DNA from: Mucidula mucida
Taxonomy: Eukaryota > Basidiomycota > Agaricomycetes > Agaricales > Physalacriaceae
Direction: 5' to 3'
DNA length: 30,432 nucleotides
NCBI GenBank assembly: GCA_015501055.1
Contig: JADNYV010000417.1
Coordinates: forward strand, 1-30,432
This document shows, in pieces, positions 9,235-19,781 of this stretch. Each line of letters starts with the position of its first letter. Position 1 is the stretch's first letter. The notes below the pieces were generated by a model that was not told the origin of the DNA, made no database searches, and was given only the letters and a program-made list of their open reading frames with translations. The position numbers were made by a program, and so were the translations under genes.

Positions 9235-12010
9235 GTCGTTGAAGCGTGAATCAGACGCTGTACCACCACCACCACGCTTTAAGCGCGGTTATGTATTTAC
9301 TACCAATGTACTATCACAATCTAAAACGCCTTCGAGCATCTCTTCCACTTATACTGCTCCTCCGCTTCCTTTACCTCCTCAGCAAATTCTCAACGACTCC
9401 TCCATCCAGCAGTCTCTTGCTGCAGTAGCTGACTACATCAAGGTCAGCACACCTATCAACATTAACCGCTTTGAGCGGCTTCTTGCCAAACATCCCAATC
9501 AGCCCTTTGTGAGCTCTATCATCCGCTCACTCCGTGAAGGGTTCTGGCCTTTACACGATGGTCAGTGGGAAGCGCACCTCAGAGACAAGATTAGAGACAA
9601 CTACTCTACTGAGGAGTGCGATCTTGTTGAGCTGCGCAAACAGCGAGATCAAGAAGTTGCTGCTGGCCGCTGGTCCCCTGCGCTTCCAGAAGGCTTTAAG
9701 CTCTTGCCTGGAATGCGCCTGTCACCCATGTTTGTGGTCTGGCAGAAGGGTAAACCACGCGTCGTCATGGACCATACAGGCAATGGTCTCAATGACGGCA
9801 TTGCCAGAGCTGATGCCAAAGTCAAGTACGACGATATGCACTCCTTTGGGCAGGTACTGCATGATGTCCTACAAGCTCATCCTCACGAGGAGATCCTGCT
9901 TTTCAAGAGCGACATCTCTAAAGCGTTCCTCAATCTCCCCGTTCATCCCATTTGGCAGCTACAACAAGTTGTCATTGTCGACGGCCGCTATCACATTGTG
10001 CGCCGTCTCATCTTTGGCAGTCGTGCATCACCATACTGCTGGTGTTCGTTCTCTAGCCTGGTTAACTGGGTTGCTTGGGAGCTAGATATACCAGATCTGC
10101 ACGACTACATGGATGACTACTATGGCTGGGACACCAATCACAATCTGGTGCTCTTTCATGGACAGCGACGTCCCCGACGTCAAGTCCAGCTTCTCCTTCT
10201 GTGGGACTCTTTGGGCATCCCATATGAAGATAAGAAGCAGGAACACGGTCCTCAGCTAAAAATCATTGGTTTCTGGTTAGACACTGTTCACGGGTCTATC
10301 TCTCTCTCACCAGACTCCATTGCGGACATGATCACTACCATTCAGTCGTTCTTGTCCCAGCAAAAGCCTGTACTCAAGGAGTGGCAGTCCTTGGGTGGGT
10401 ATCTTAACTGGGCTCTTAATGTGCTGCCTTGGGCACGGCCAGCACTTACAGAGCTCTACCGCAAGATGAGCGGTAAAACACTGCAGTACAAAGGCATTCC
10501 ATTGAACGTTGAGGTTAGAGCAGATCTCACTTGGTTTGTCAATGCATTACAACACTGCATTGGAGTGCGCTTTGTGAATGCGCAGGCGTGGGATGACTCT
10601 GAGGCTGATATGGTCTATTGGACAGATGCGAGTAATCTGGGCCTCGCTTTCGTCTATGCTGGGAACAGCTTTAGCTATCAACTCCGAACCATCACCGGAG
10701 TTGACACCTTCTTTAGGGAGCTTGTAGCTATTCTTTGCGCTGTTCATGATGCTGCCTCTCATCCCTCTCCGCCTCGCAGGCTGTTAATCCATTCTGACAG
10801 TCTGGCCTATGCTTGTTAGATCACACAAGGTTAGGTCAAAACTGGACCCCGAGGGCCCCATCAATTCAGCGTATCGTAAAGTGCCTGTACATGAAGTGTA
10901 CATACTTAATACATGAAGATGTATCTACTGAGGGAGAGGTGGGAGGGATGCAAAAATGCGGAGCTAACTGTGACCAGATAACACAGGTTAGCTGGAGGGA
11001 GTGAGAGGGTGCAGAGAGCGCACCTGTGACCAGATAGCCCACAGAATGTCCTTGAGAAGGAGTCCTTTGGAAAGGAATGGGTATCTGGGCACAAAATGGG
11101 CATCAGCTCTGAAGAGCTGGATGTGAGACATTGGCACATACTGGAAGCAGGGAGAGCAGCGGGAGCGCTAGCGCTCTGGGGCCGGAGCGGACACTTCCAA
11201 TAGGGTTCTAGGGTGCCAGTACATCAGTCCTGAGCAGGAGGACCGAGTAGAGCGAGTGGTGCTTGCCTGGGAGAGCAAAAGTGCGAATTCCCTCAAAATG
11301 GGCACTTTGGACCTGTCTGGACTGGTTTTGGGCTGGGTAGGCGGCTTCAGACAGTGCTCTAGAGGTGTATGGCATCAGTCCTGAGCAAGAGGACTGGAGG
11401 AATCACAAACTGCTTGTCTCTGTGAGATGATGATGGTAAGAGACAAAGAGGCAGAGTGTGTGGACTCTTGCTTAAACCTCCCAGGGCGCCCTGTGAGTGG
11501 CCTCTGTTGTTACTACAACACCAGACACAGGCTGGGTAAGTCCAGGAAGAGCCCAGAGAGTGGGCTGGCTGCAGTAGGAGCAGCAGAGAGCGAACATGAT
11601 CCAGCTTTGGAGTGAAATGAGTGTTTGACTTGATTTAAGCTGTCTCATTGAACTCTCTTGAGTAGGAAGTTGGGTAAAGGGGTAAGGTGGGGTGTGGAGT
11701 GTGCAGAGGCCTCTGAAAACGCTCCCTACCCTCGGAATCCGCGTTTACATCGAACTCCGTCTCAGTGTTTAACACTTTGGCTGCTTCACAGTCAAGTCAC
11801 AATGCTGTTCTGCTTGCCATTGCTGATATTGTCCTGCGCACCGGCATTGATGTTTGTGTGCGGCACATCCGCGGGGTTGACAACGTGATGGCAGACATGT
11901 TGTCCCGCCTACTGTTCTCTGACTTTCAGAAACAGTTCCCCTCCTACCGCGTCCGCACTATGGAGCCACCTCGTGAGCTCCTACCGGCGCGATGGAGAGA
12001 GTGCTTTTAG
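9224..12010 (+). pseudogene. E1 RT-RNase H, split by N1
   Basis: This is the replication enzyme of the element, copying its RNA into DNA. The frame opens at ATG 9224, overlapping the Gag stop. It contains RT motif A (FKSDISKAF), the YMDD box (DYMDDYYGW, about 10109-10130) and the RNase H start (YWTDASNLG). The frame reaches the RNase H HSDSL motif at about 10804 and is then interrupted by N1 (10806-11753). The remainder (11754-12010) encodes the last RNase H part, including VMADMLSR, and ends at TAG 12008-12010. The interrupted frame hits a stop at 10817-10819, removing the last catalytic Asp. No point frameshift was seen before the insertion. The same frame is also open far upstream through Gag, from an ATG at 7892. 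Confidence 0.85.
10806..11753 (-). mobile_element. N1: short non-autonomous derivative (948 bp) inside E1
   Basis: On the minus strand it reads left end TCGATG (11753) to right end CATAGG (10806). It consists of about 807 bp matching the family leader (11753 to about 10947), about 61 bp of private sequence (about 10946-10886, with the direct repeats TACATGAAGTGTA and TACATGAAGATGTA), and the shared 80-bp right end (10885-10806). It has no coding capacity. Comparison with E2 (CAGTCTGG|ACTCCGTC near 17363) shows the insertion point exactly. There is no target-site duplication and no target loss, which fits site-specific recombination rather than integrase-mediated insertion. Mobilisation by proteins of full copies is inferred. 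Confidence 0.85.
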
Positions 12011-12995
12011 AGGCATTGGGCGAGGGCGGACAGCCTCGTCACCCTCGCCCCCCTATGGACTTGCAAAAACTAGATGAACTTGTCTTGTATCTGCAGGCCC
12101 ATGCTATTGAGACCTCTACGCGTATCAACTACTCTACTGGGGCTAGAGATTACGCCCGCTTCTGTAAAGCACACAATCTGTCTCTGGATCCTACTCCGGA
12201 GACTCTAGCACGTTACATTGCATACACGTCCCAATTCATTGGCTCTGCTCCTAAATACTTAACCGGGGCAAGCACTTCCTCAATGACCTTTATCCTCACT
12301 TTGGTGACGCTCGTGCTTCAGCGCTTGTTCAAGCTGCTATCCGTGGGTCAAAGAAGGTCCGGGCAGATCCTATAGCTAGGAAGCCCCCTCTTCGACTTCA
12401 TCACCTTCAGCTCTTTGTGGACGTCGCAAACCAGACCCACAAGTATGATGACTTTCTCTTTGCTACAATCATGTCATGCGGCTTCTATGCTGTTCACCGG
12501 ATGGGAGAGCTGGTGCAGCCTAATCAGAAGAAGCTACGTGATTGGAAGAAGATCATCAAGCGTGCCAGCCTCACATTTGAGACTGGGTATGCAGGCTATC
12601 GCTTGCCTTACCATAAGAGCGATCCCTTCTATCAGGGCACTGACATACTGTTTACCTCTCAGACTGTGGCTGATCCTATCACCCTTCTGAAGCAGTATGT
12701 CCACCGCAGAGACAAACTGCATGGTGCTCGAGCGGCTCTCTTCATACGTGAAGATGGCATTGTACCAACTAGATCCTGGTTTGAGTCCAAGTTCTTTGCG
12801 CTGGTGAGCAAAGACTTTGGTGGTCACTCGGTTCGTTCTGGGGGTATAACACACTATGCATCCCTTGGACTCTCTGAGACCATACTCCAAGCCCTAGGCC
12901 GTTGGTCATCCTCTGCGTGGAAGATCTATATACGTGACCATCCTGCAGTACGTGCCGCTCAGCAGCTAGCAGTTCAAAATAAAACCTCTACTTAA
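11992..12995 (+). pseudogene. E1 tyrosine recombinase with one frameshift
   Basis: This is the counterpart of the intact E2 recombinase. Its ATG (11992) lies inside the end of the RT frame, 19 nt of overlap. One T is missing near 12268 (GGGGCAAGC, against GGGGCTAAGC in E2). Translation therefore leaves frame after TG of YLTGAK and stops near 12375. The catalytic half, with VHRMGELV, HSVRSGG and KIYIRDHP, is otherwise well preserved in the downstream frame to TAA 12993-12995. Confidence 0.85.
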
Positions 12996-13158
12996 AAACC
13001 TCCCTCATCTCGCGTTTCGTAAACATCCTTTTGCACCTCCATCCACCCCTCCACTACACACACACACATAGCATAGTAGGCACTTTACGATACGCTGAAT
13101 TGATGGGGCCCTCGGGGTCCAGTTTTGACCTAACCTTGTGTGATCTAACAAGCATAGG
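12996..13158 (+). other. E1 3' tail and conserved 80-bp right end
   Basis: After the recombinase stop comes a pyrimidine-rich stretch and a short CA repeat (about 13052-13068). The 80-bp right-end block (13079-13158) ends CAAGCATAGG. This block is shared by full copies and by the N derivatives, while the preceding 83 bp is absent from the N derivatives. That marks the 80 bp as the right-hand cis signal. Confidence 0.8.
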
Positions 13159-14447
13159 TCGATGTAAACGCGGATTCCGAGGGTAGGGAGCGTTTTCAGA
13201 GGCCTCTGCACACTCCACACCCCACCTTACCCCTTTACCCAACTTCCTACTCAAGAGAGTTCAATGAGACAGCTTAAATCAAGTCAAACACTCATTTCAC
13301 TCCAAAGCTGGATCATGTTCGCTCTCTGCTGCTCCTACTGCAGCCAGCCCACTCTCTGGGCTCTTCCTGGACTTACCCAGCCTGTGTCTGGTGTTGTAGT
13401 AACAACAGAGGCCACTCACAGGGCGCCCTGGGAGGTTTAAGCAAGAGTCCACACACTCTGCCTCTTTGTCTCTTACCATCATCATCTCACAGAGACAAGC
13501 AGTTTGTGATTCCTCCAGTCCTCTTGCTCAGGACTGATGCCATACACCTCTAGAGCACTGTCTGAAGCCGCCTACCCAGCCCAAAACCAGTCCAGACAGG
13601 TCCAAAGTGCCCATTTTGAGGGAATTCGCACTTTTGCTCTCCCAGGCAAGCACCACTCGCTCTACTCGGTCCTCCTGCTCAGGACTGATGTACTGGCACC
13701 CTAGAACCCTATTGGAAGTGTCCGCTCCGGCCCCAGAGCGCTAGCGCTCCCGCTGCTCTCCCTGCTTCCAGTATGTGCCAATGTCTCACATCCAGCTCTT
13801 CAGAGCTGATGCCCATTTTGTGCCCAGATACCCATTCCTTTCCAAAGGACTCCTTCTCAAGGACATTCTGTGGGCTATCTGGTCACAGGTGCGCTCTCTG
13901 CACCCTCTCACTCCCCTCCAGCTAACCTGTGTTATCTGGTCACAGTTAGCTCCGCATTTTTGCGTCCTTTCCCTGTGGCTACACCACACATCCCTCTCCA
14001 AGCGGCTCACCACCGCTTATCGAGCTCAATACTCCGCTCAGCGTGCTATACCTCCCTGGACTCGGTATCCTCCTTGTACTTCCTTGTCATCGTCGATCAG
14101 TGGTACAGCTCAACCTGTGCTTGCGACCGCGTTCAACACCCGGTTGTACAGCGTGTGCCTGACTCCTACCAAGGAGTGTAAATCAGGGCGCTGATTGATA
14201 GACGAGTTCGCTCTCTGAGTGCGCCGTAACACGTTCGCTCTCTGAGTGTTCGATAGGCTTGGTTAAGGATCGGTCGGTACCCAGCTCAGGCGCCCTCTAT
14301 TCGCTTACAACCTGGGTGTTCTCTTTGCGAGGGCATTCGCGTTCTGAGTGTTAGACTGGCCAAAAGGCAGCAAGAGGGCGAGAAGCCTGCGCAGACAGCC
14401 TTAGGTGCACATTCTGCTGACAACGTTCCTGAACCAGGAAGCGGATC

Positions 14448-15799
14448 ATGTCTGATGTTGACGAGCTCGATGGTATCTCTCGCAATCATTCACCTCCTCG
14501 CCCCCATTCGCCCTATGATCAGGATCCAGACGAGCGCGAAGCGATTCGCTTGCGCGCTGAGCAGCTTCAGGACCTTGTCAAGCGGTTTGCGGATGGGTCT
14601 ATCAAATCCCAAGGCGAGTTCTTGCAGCTTGCCCGCAAAACCGGCGCGTCTGCTGGCGAAATGGACGACTATATCGAACAAGTCGCCCAAATCATTGAAC
14701 AGCGCAAGAAGCCGGACAAGGCTCCCGAGCACGATAGGACTCCTGAGCGCGATGCTACATTCCAACGAGAGCTGGATGAAGAGGCGCGAAGCGTGCCGTT
14801 GAAGAGGCCGCTTGGGCCGCGTTCGCAGCGCAGCTCGATGCTGCTGCTGCTACAGCGCCTGCCGCGCAGCCCGCTTCAGCCGCCGGACCCGTGGCTGGTC
14901 CGTTATCAGCTTCGTTGCTCTCTAGGCTCCTTGGAGCAGAGTCTACTCCGTCCGGCATCTCTGCTTCAGTCCTCGCTGCAGCTCCGCATCTTGCGCAGCT
15001 TGCAGCTCCCTCCAACCTCACTCCTCATATCGAGGAGACTCAGCGCATTCGACGTCTCCTCACTACTGAGAAGGACATCGACGCTATCATCAATGCGTGT
15101 CAGATGCAGTCACTCCATGATCCATTTGCGCGCTCCTTCTGGCGCTCCATTGTGCTGGAGCAGTATGTGGATTTTGAGAAGCTCTTTGCCTCCATTCACT
15201 CTGGCACAAATCAGCAGGAGGACACCAAGGACTTTGCCGGTGGCTACGTCATCATGCGCAAGGACCAGTCCACTGCTCGCCGCACCCTCACCCAAGAGTC
15301 CGAGTGGACACGCGTCTTCGATGCGTATGCCACCGGTGTTGGGCTCATCTACCCTCACCGCAAGGACGAACTCCGGGGTTACCGCGCGCTCATCATTGAG
15401 CTGTTTCGCGCTACACCCTCGAATCCAGTGTTCCCTATTCGCTGTGATAAGGAGACTCGCATTCGCTATGCTAACTCTCCTTTCCATCTCGATGATCGCA
15501 CTGCGCTCCAGCTTCCTCTTCTCTCTGAGATGTTGCGCACCTCTGAGGGAGCAAATCCTCGCAAGCGGTCCTCTGACTCTGGCAGCTCACAGTCTGCGAC
15601 ACGTCGTCGCGTTGTTTGCCAGAATTGGAATCTGGGTAAATGCTCATCTCCGTGCTCCGCAGGCCGTCTTCACGGTTCTTGCAGTGAGTGCGGAGGAAAG
15701 CACACAGCCAAGAGCCAACCAGCCTGCCTCATCCTCCTCGAAGCCAAACGAGCAGTCGCTCGTTCAGGAGCGAGTTCAGGCGGCGCTGATGAAGCCTAA
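14448..15799 (+). pseudogene. gag: E2 Gag with one frameshift
   Basis: It starts at ATG 14448 and follows the E1 Gag sequence for about 114 residues. Near 14790 one A is missing (GCGAAGCGTG, against GCGAAGACGTG in E1). The frame then moves into the alternative, RT-side frame. The remainder of Gag, including the Cys/His cluster (CQNWNLGKC), is intact in the original frame from about 14795 to TAA 15797-15799. The single missing base could be real or a consensus error. Confidence 0.85.
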
Positions 15800-17626
15800 G
15801 TCGTTGAAGCGTGAATCAGACGCTGTACCACCACACCACGCTTTAAGCGTGGTTATGTATTTACTACCAATGTACTATCAGAATCTAAAACGCCTTCGAG
15901 CATCTCTTCCACTTACACTGCTCCTCCGCTTCCTTTACCTCCTCAGCAAATTCTCAACGACTCCTCCATCCAGCAGTCTCTTGCTGCAGTAGCTGACTAC
16001 ATCAAGGTCAGCACACCTATCGACATTGACCGCTTTGAGCGGCTTCTTGCCAAACATCCCAATCAGCCCTTTGTGAGCTCTATCATCCGCTCACTCCGTG
16101 AAGGGTTCTGGCCTTTACACGATGGTCAGTGGGAAGCGCACCTCAGAGACAAGATTAGAGACAACTACTCTACTGAGGAGTGCGATCTTGTTGAGCTGCG
16201 CAAACAGCGAGATCAAGAAGTTGCTGCTGGCCGCTGGTCCCCTGCGCTTCCAGAAGGCTTTAAGCTCTTGCCTGGAATGCGCCTGTCACCCATGTTTGTG
16301 GTCTGGCAGAAGGGTAAACCACGCGTCGTCATGGACCATACAGGCAATGGTCTCAATGACGGCATTGCCAGAGCCGATGCCAAAGTCAAGTACGACGATA
16401 TGCACTCCTTTGGGCAGGTACTGCATGACGTCCTACAAGCTCATCCTCACGAGGAGATCCTGCTTTTCAAGAGCGACATCTCTAAAGCGTTCCTCAATCT
16501 CCCCGTTCATCCCATTTGGCAGCTACAACAAGTTGTCATTGTCGACGGCCGCTATCACATTGTGCGCCGTCTCATCTTTGGCAGTCGTGCATCACCATAC
16601 TGCTGGTGTTCGTTCTCTGGCCTGGTTAACTGGGTTGCTTGGGAGCTAGATATACCAGATCTGCACGACTACATGGATGACTACTATGGCTGGGACACCA
16701 ATCACAATCTGGTGCTCTTTCATGGACAGCGACGTCCCCGACGTCAAGTCCAGCTTCTCCTTCTGTGGGACTCTTTGGGCATCCCATACGAAGATAAGAA
16801 GCAGGAACACGGTCCTCAGCTAAAAATCATTGGTTTCTGGTTAGACACTGTTCACGGGTCTATCTCTCTCTCACCAGACTCCATTGCGGACATGATCACC
16901 ACCATTCAGTCGTTCTTGTCCCAGCAAAAGCCTGTACTCAAGGAGTGGCAGTCCTTGGGTGGGTATCTCAACTGGGCTCTTAATGTGCTGCCTTGGGCAC
17001 GGCCAGCACTTACAGAGCTCTACCGCAAGATGAGCGGTAAAACACTGCAGTACAAAGGCATTCCATTGAACGTTGAGGTTAGAGCAGATCTCACTTGGTT
17101 TGTCAATGCATTACAACACTGCATCGGAGTGCGCTTTGTGAATGCGCAGGCGTGGGATGACTCTGAGGCTGATATGGTCTATTGGACAGATGCGAGTAAT
17201 CTGGGCCTCGCTTTCGTCTATGCTGGGAATGGCTTTAGCTATCAACTCCGAACCATCACCGGAGTTGACACCTTCTTTAGGGAGCTTGTAGCTATTCTTT
17301 GCGCTGTTCATGATGCTGCCTCTCATCCCTCTCCGCCTCGCAGGCTGTTAATCCATTCTGACAGTCTGGACTCCGTCTCAGTGTTTAACACTTTGGCTGC
17401 TTCACAGTCAAGTCACAATGCTGTTCTGCTTGCCATTGCTGATATTGTCCTGCGCACCGGCATTGATGTTCGTGTGCGGCACATCCGCGGGGTTGACAAC
17501 GTGATGGCAGACATGTTGTCCCGCTTACTGTTCTCTGACTTTCAGAAACAGTTCCCCTCCTACCGCGTCCGCACTATGGAGCCACCTCGTGAGCTCCTAC
17601 CGGCGCGATGGAGAGAGTGCTTTTAG
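15789..17626 (+). pseudogene. E2 RT-RNase H with one early frameshift
   Basis: ATG 15789 overlaps the Gag stop as in E1. One C is missing near 15835 (CCACCACACCACG), about 16 codons in. From there to TAG 17624-17626 the frame is open. It holds the RT core (FKSDISKAF, YMDDYYGW) and all RNase H acidic motifs (YWTDAS, FFRELV, HSDSLDS, VMADMLSR). The last 19 nt overlap the recombinase ATG. Apart from the missing base, the enzyme looks complete. Confidence 0.85.
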
Positions 17627-18612
17627 AGGCATTGGGCGAGGGCGGACAGCCTCGTCACCCTCGCCCACCTATGGACTTGCAAAAACTAGATGAACTCGTC
17701 TTGTATCTGCAGGCCCATGCTATCGAGACCTCTACGCGTATCAACTACTCTACTGGGGCTAGAGATTACGCCCGCTTCTGTAAAGCACACAATCTGTCTC
17801 TGGATCCTACTCCGGAGACTCTAGCACGTTACATTGCATACACGTCCCAATTCATTGGCTCTGCTCCTAAATACTTAACCGGGGCTAAGCACTTCCTCAA
17901 TGACCTTTATCCTCACTTTGGTGACGCTCGTGCTTCAGCGCTTGTTCAAGCCGCTATCCGTGGGTCAAAGAAGGTCCGGGCAGATCCTATAGCTAGGAAG
18001 CCCCCTCTTCGACTTCATCACCTTCAGCTCTTTGTGGACGTCGCAAACCAGACCCACAAGTATGATGACTTTCTCTTTGCTACAATCATGTCATGCGGCT
18101 TCTATGCTGTTCACCGGATGGGAGAGCTGGTGCAGCCTAATCAGAAGAAGCTACGTGATTGGAAGAAGATCATCAAGCGTGCCAGCCTCACATTTGAGAC
18201 TGGGTATGCAGGCTATCGCTTGCCTTACCATAAGAGCGATCCCTTCTATCAGGGCACTGACATACTGTTTACCTCTCAGACTGTGGCTGATCCTATCACC
18301 CTTCTGAAGCAGTATGTCCACCGCAGAGACAAGCTGCATGGTGCTCGAGCGGCTCTCTTCATACGTGAAGATGGCATTGTACCAACTAGATCCTGGTTTG
18401 AGTCCAAGTTCTTTGCGCTGGTGAGCAAAGACTTTGGTGGTCACTCGGTTCGTTCTGGGGGTATAACACACTATGCATCCCTTGGACTCTCTGAGACCAT
18501 ACTCCAAGCCCTAGGCCGTTGGTCATCCTCTGCGTGGAAGATCTATATACGTGACCATCCTGCAGTACGTGCCGCTCAGCAGCTAGCAGTTCAAAATAAA
18601 ACCTCTACTTAA
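17608..18612 (+). CDS. E2 tyrosine recombinase, intact (334 aa)
   Basis: This enzyme is expected to insert the circular DNA copy by strand exchange using an active-site tyrosine. Residues about 25-130 form a helical SAM-like DNA-binding domain (LDELVLYLQAHAIE). The catalytic domain holds R170 (FYAVHRMGELV), H279 and R282 (GGHSVRSGG), W305 (ALGRWSSSAW) and Y313 (KIYIRDHP), in the order expected of the family. The ATG at 17608 overlaps the RT stop by 19 nt, suggesting coupled translation or reinitiation. It ends at TAA 18610-18612. This is the only intact recombinase in the window and could in principle act on all copies in trans. Confidence 0.9.
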   Translation: MERVLLEALGEGGQPRHPRPPMDLQKLDELVLYLQAHAIETSTRINYSTGARDYARFCKAHNLSLDPTPETLARYIAYTSQFIGSAPKYLTGAKHFLNDLYPHFGDARASALVQAAIRGSKKVRADPIARKPPLRLHHLQLFVDVANQTHKYDDFLFATIMSCGFYAVHRMGELVQPNQKKLRDWKKIIKRASLTFETGYAGYRLPYHKSDPFYQGTDILFTSQTVADPITLLKQYVHRRDKLHGARAALFIREDGIVPTRSWFESKFFALVSKDFGGHSVRSGGITHYASLGLSETILQALGRWSSSAWKIYIRDHPAVRAAQQLAVQNKTST

Positions 18613-18775
18613 AAACCTCCCTCATCTCGCGTTTCGTAAACATCCTTTTGCACCTCCATCCACCCCTCCACTACACACACACACATAGCATAGTAGGCAC
18701 TTTACGATACGCTGAATTGATGGGGCCCTCGGGGTCCAGTTTTGACCTAACCTTGTGTGATCTAACAAGCATAGG

Positions 18776-19608
18776 TCGATGTAAACGCGGATTCCGAGGG
18801 TAGGGAGCGTTTTCAGAGGCCTCTGCACACTCCACACCCCTCCTTACCCCTTTACCCAACTTCCTACTCAAGGAGTTCAATGAGACAGCTTAAATCAAGT
18901 CAAACACTCATTTCACTCCAAAGCTGGATCATGTTCGCTCTCTGCTGCTCCTACTGCAGCCAGCCCACTCTCTGGGCTCTTCCTGGACTTACCCAGCCTG
19001 TGTCTGGTGTTGTAGTAACAACAGAGGCCACTCACAGGGCGCCCTGGGAGGTTTAAGCAAGAGTCCACACACTCTGCCTCTTTGTCTCTTACCATCATCA
19101 TCTCACAGAGACAAGCAGTTTGTGATTCCTCCAGTCCTCTTGCTCAGGACTGATGCCATACACCTCTAGAGCACTGTCTGAAGCCGCCTACCCAGCCCAA
19201 AACCAGTCCAGACAGGTCCAAAGTGCCCATTTTGAGGGAATTCGCACTTTTGCTCTCCCAGGCAAGCACCACTCGCTCTACTCGGTCCTCCTGCTCAGGA
19301 CTGATGTACTGGCACCCTAGAACCCTATTGGAAGTGTCCGCTCCGGCCCCAGAGCGCTAGCGCTCCCGCTGCTCTCCCTGCTTCCAGTATGTGCCAATGT
19401 CTCACATCCAGCTCTTCAGAGCTGATGCCCATTTTGTGCCCAGATACCCATTCCTTTCCAAAGGACTCCTTCTCAAGGACATTCTGTGGGCTATCTGGTC
19501 ACAGGTGCGCTCTCTGCACCCTCTCACTCCCCTCCAGCTAACCTGTGTTATCTGGTCACAGTTAGCTCCGCATTTTTGCGTCCCCTCCCACCTCTCCCTC
19601 AGTAGATA

Positions 19609-19649
<41 letters not shown>

Positions 19650-19781
19650 TCTCCCTCAGTAGATACATCTTCATGTATTAAGTATGTACACTTCATGTAC
19701 AGGCACTTTACGATACGCTGAATTGATGGGGCCCTCGGGGTCCAGTTTTGACCTAACCTTGTGTGATCTAACAAGCATAGG
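18776..19781 (+). mobile_element. N2: non-autonomous derivative carrying a T36 insertion (1006 bp)
   Basis: N2 starts TCGATG directly after the E2 right end and finishes CATAGG at 19781. It has the same plan as N1 and N3: leader to about 19585, private segment, then the 80-bp right end (19702-19781). It is longer because of a T36 tract (19611-19646) and a 21-bp duplication. Its right side abuts the middle of an RT gene (AGGGTAAACC at 19782, equal to 16311 in E2), while its left side abuts E2. So the 5' half of the host element has been lost. Confidence 0.85.
19590..19667. repeat. T36 tract flanked by a 21-bp direct duplication
   Basis: The 21 bp at 19590-19610 are repeated exactly at 19647-19667, with 36 uninterrupted T between them (19611-19646). 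N1 and N3 have this 21-bp segment once, without T-run. On the minus strand it reads target copy, A36, target copy, as left by a LINE-type enzyme that inserted only a poly(A) tail. Confidence 0.85.

Larger units (their letters stand above)
6596..13158 (+). mobile_element. E1: tyrosine-recombinase retrotransposon (DIRS/Ngaro class), interrupted by N1
   Basis: E1 is 6563 bp, or 5615 bp without the 948-bp N1 insertion. Order: leader (6596-7884), Gag, RT-RNase H, tyrosine recombinase, 3' tail. Its left end meets host A+T-rich DNA at about 6596 (TCAATG, against TCGATG in the other copies). Its right end CATAGG at 13158 abuts E2. The combination of RT-RNase H with a tyrosine recombinase, and no integrase or LTRs, defines the DIRS-like order. 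No DNA methyltransferase domain typical of DIRS1 was seen, which is closer to Ngaro-type elements. Gag is intact, RT is split by N1, and the recombinase carries a frameshift, so E1 is not autonomous. Confidence 0.9.
13159..18775 (+). mobile_element. E2: full-length retrotransposon copy (5617 bp)
   Basis: This is the best reference copy, running from TCGATG at 13159 to CATAGG at 18775 with no large insertion. It abuts E1 on the left and N2 on the right without a spacer. The leader occupies 13159-14447, with the same hairpins and palindrome as in E1 (palindrome at about 13737-13750). Gag has one frameshift, RT one frameshift, and the recombinase is intact. The ends share no obvious inverted repeat and no clear split direct repeats, so the terminal structure differs from textbook DIRS1 and Ngaro. 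Confidence 0.9.

Noticed and set aside
6596..13158. LTR retrotransposon or Crypton
   Set aside because: No LTRs, protease or DDE integrase are present, which excludes an LTR element. The RT-RNase H excludes a Crypton, which encodes only a recombinase.
12996..13158. Inverted terminal repeats between left and right ends
   Set aside because: The complement of the right end and the left end share only short matches such as CCGAGGG, which is within chance.
13297..13485. 62-aa antisense ORF repeated in every leader
   Set aside because: It repeats only because the leader is repeated; no motif and no start context supports it.
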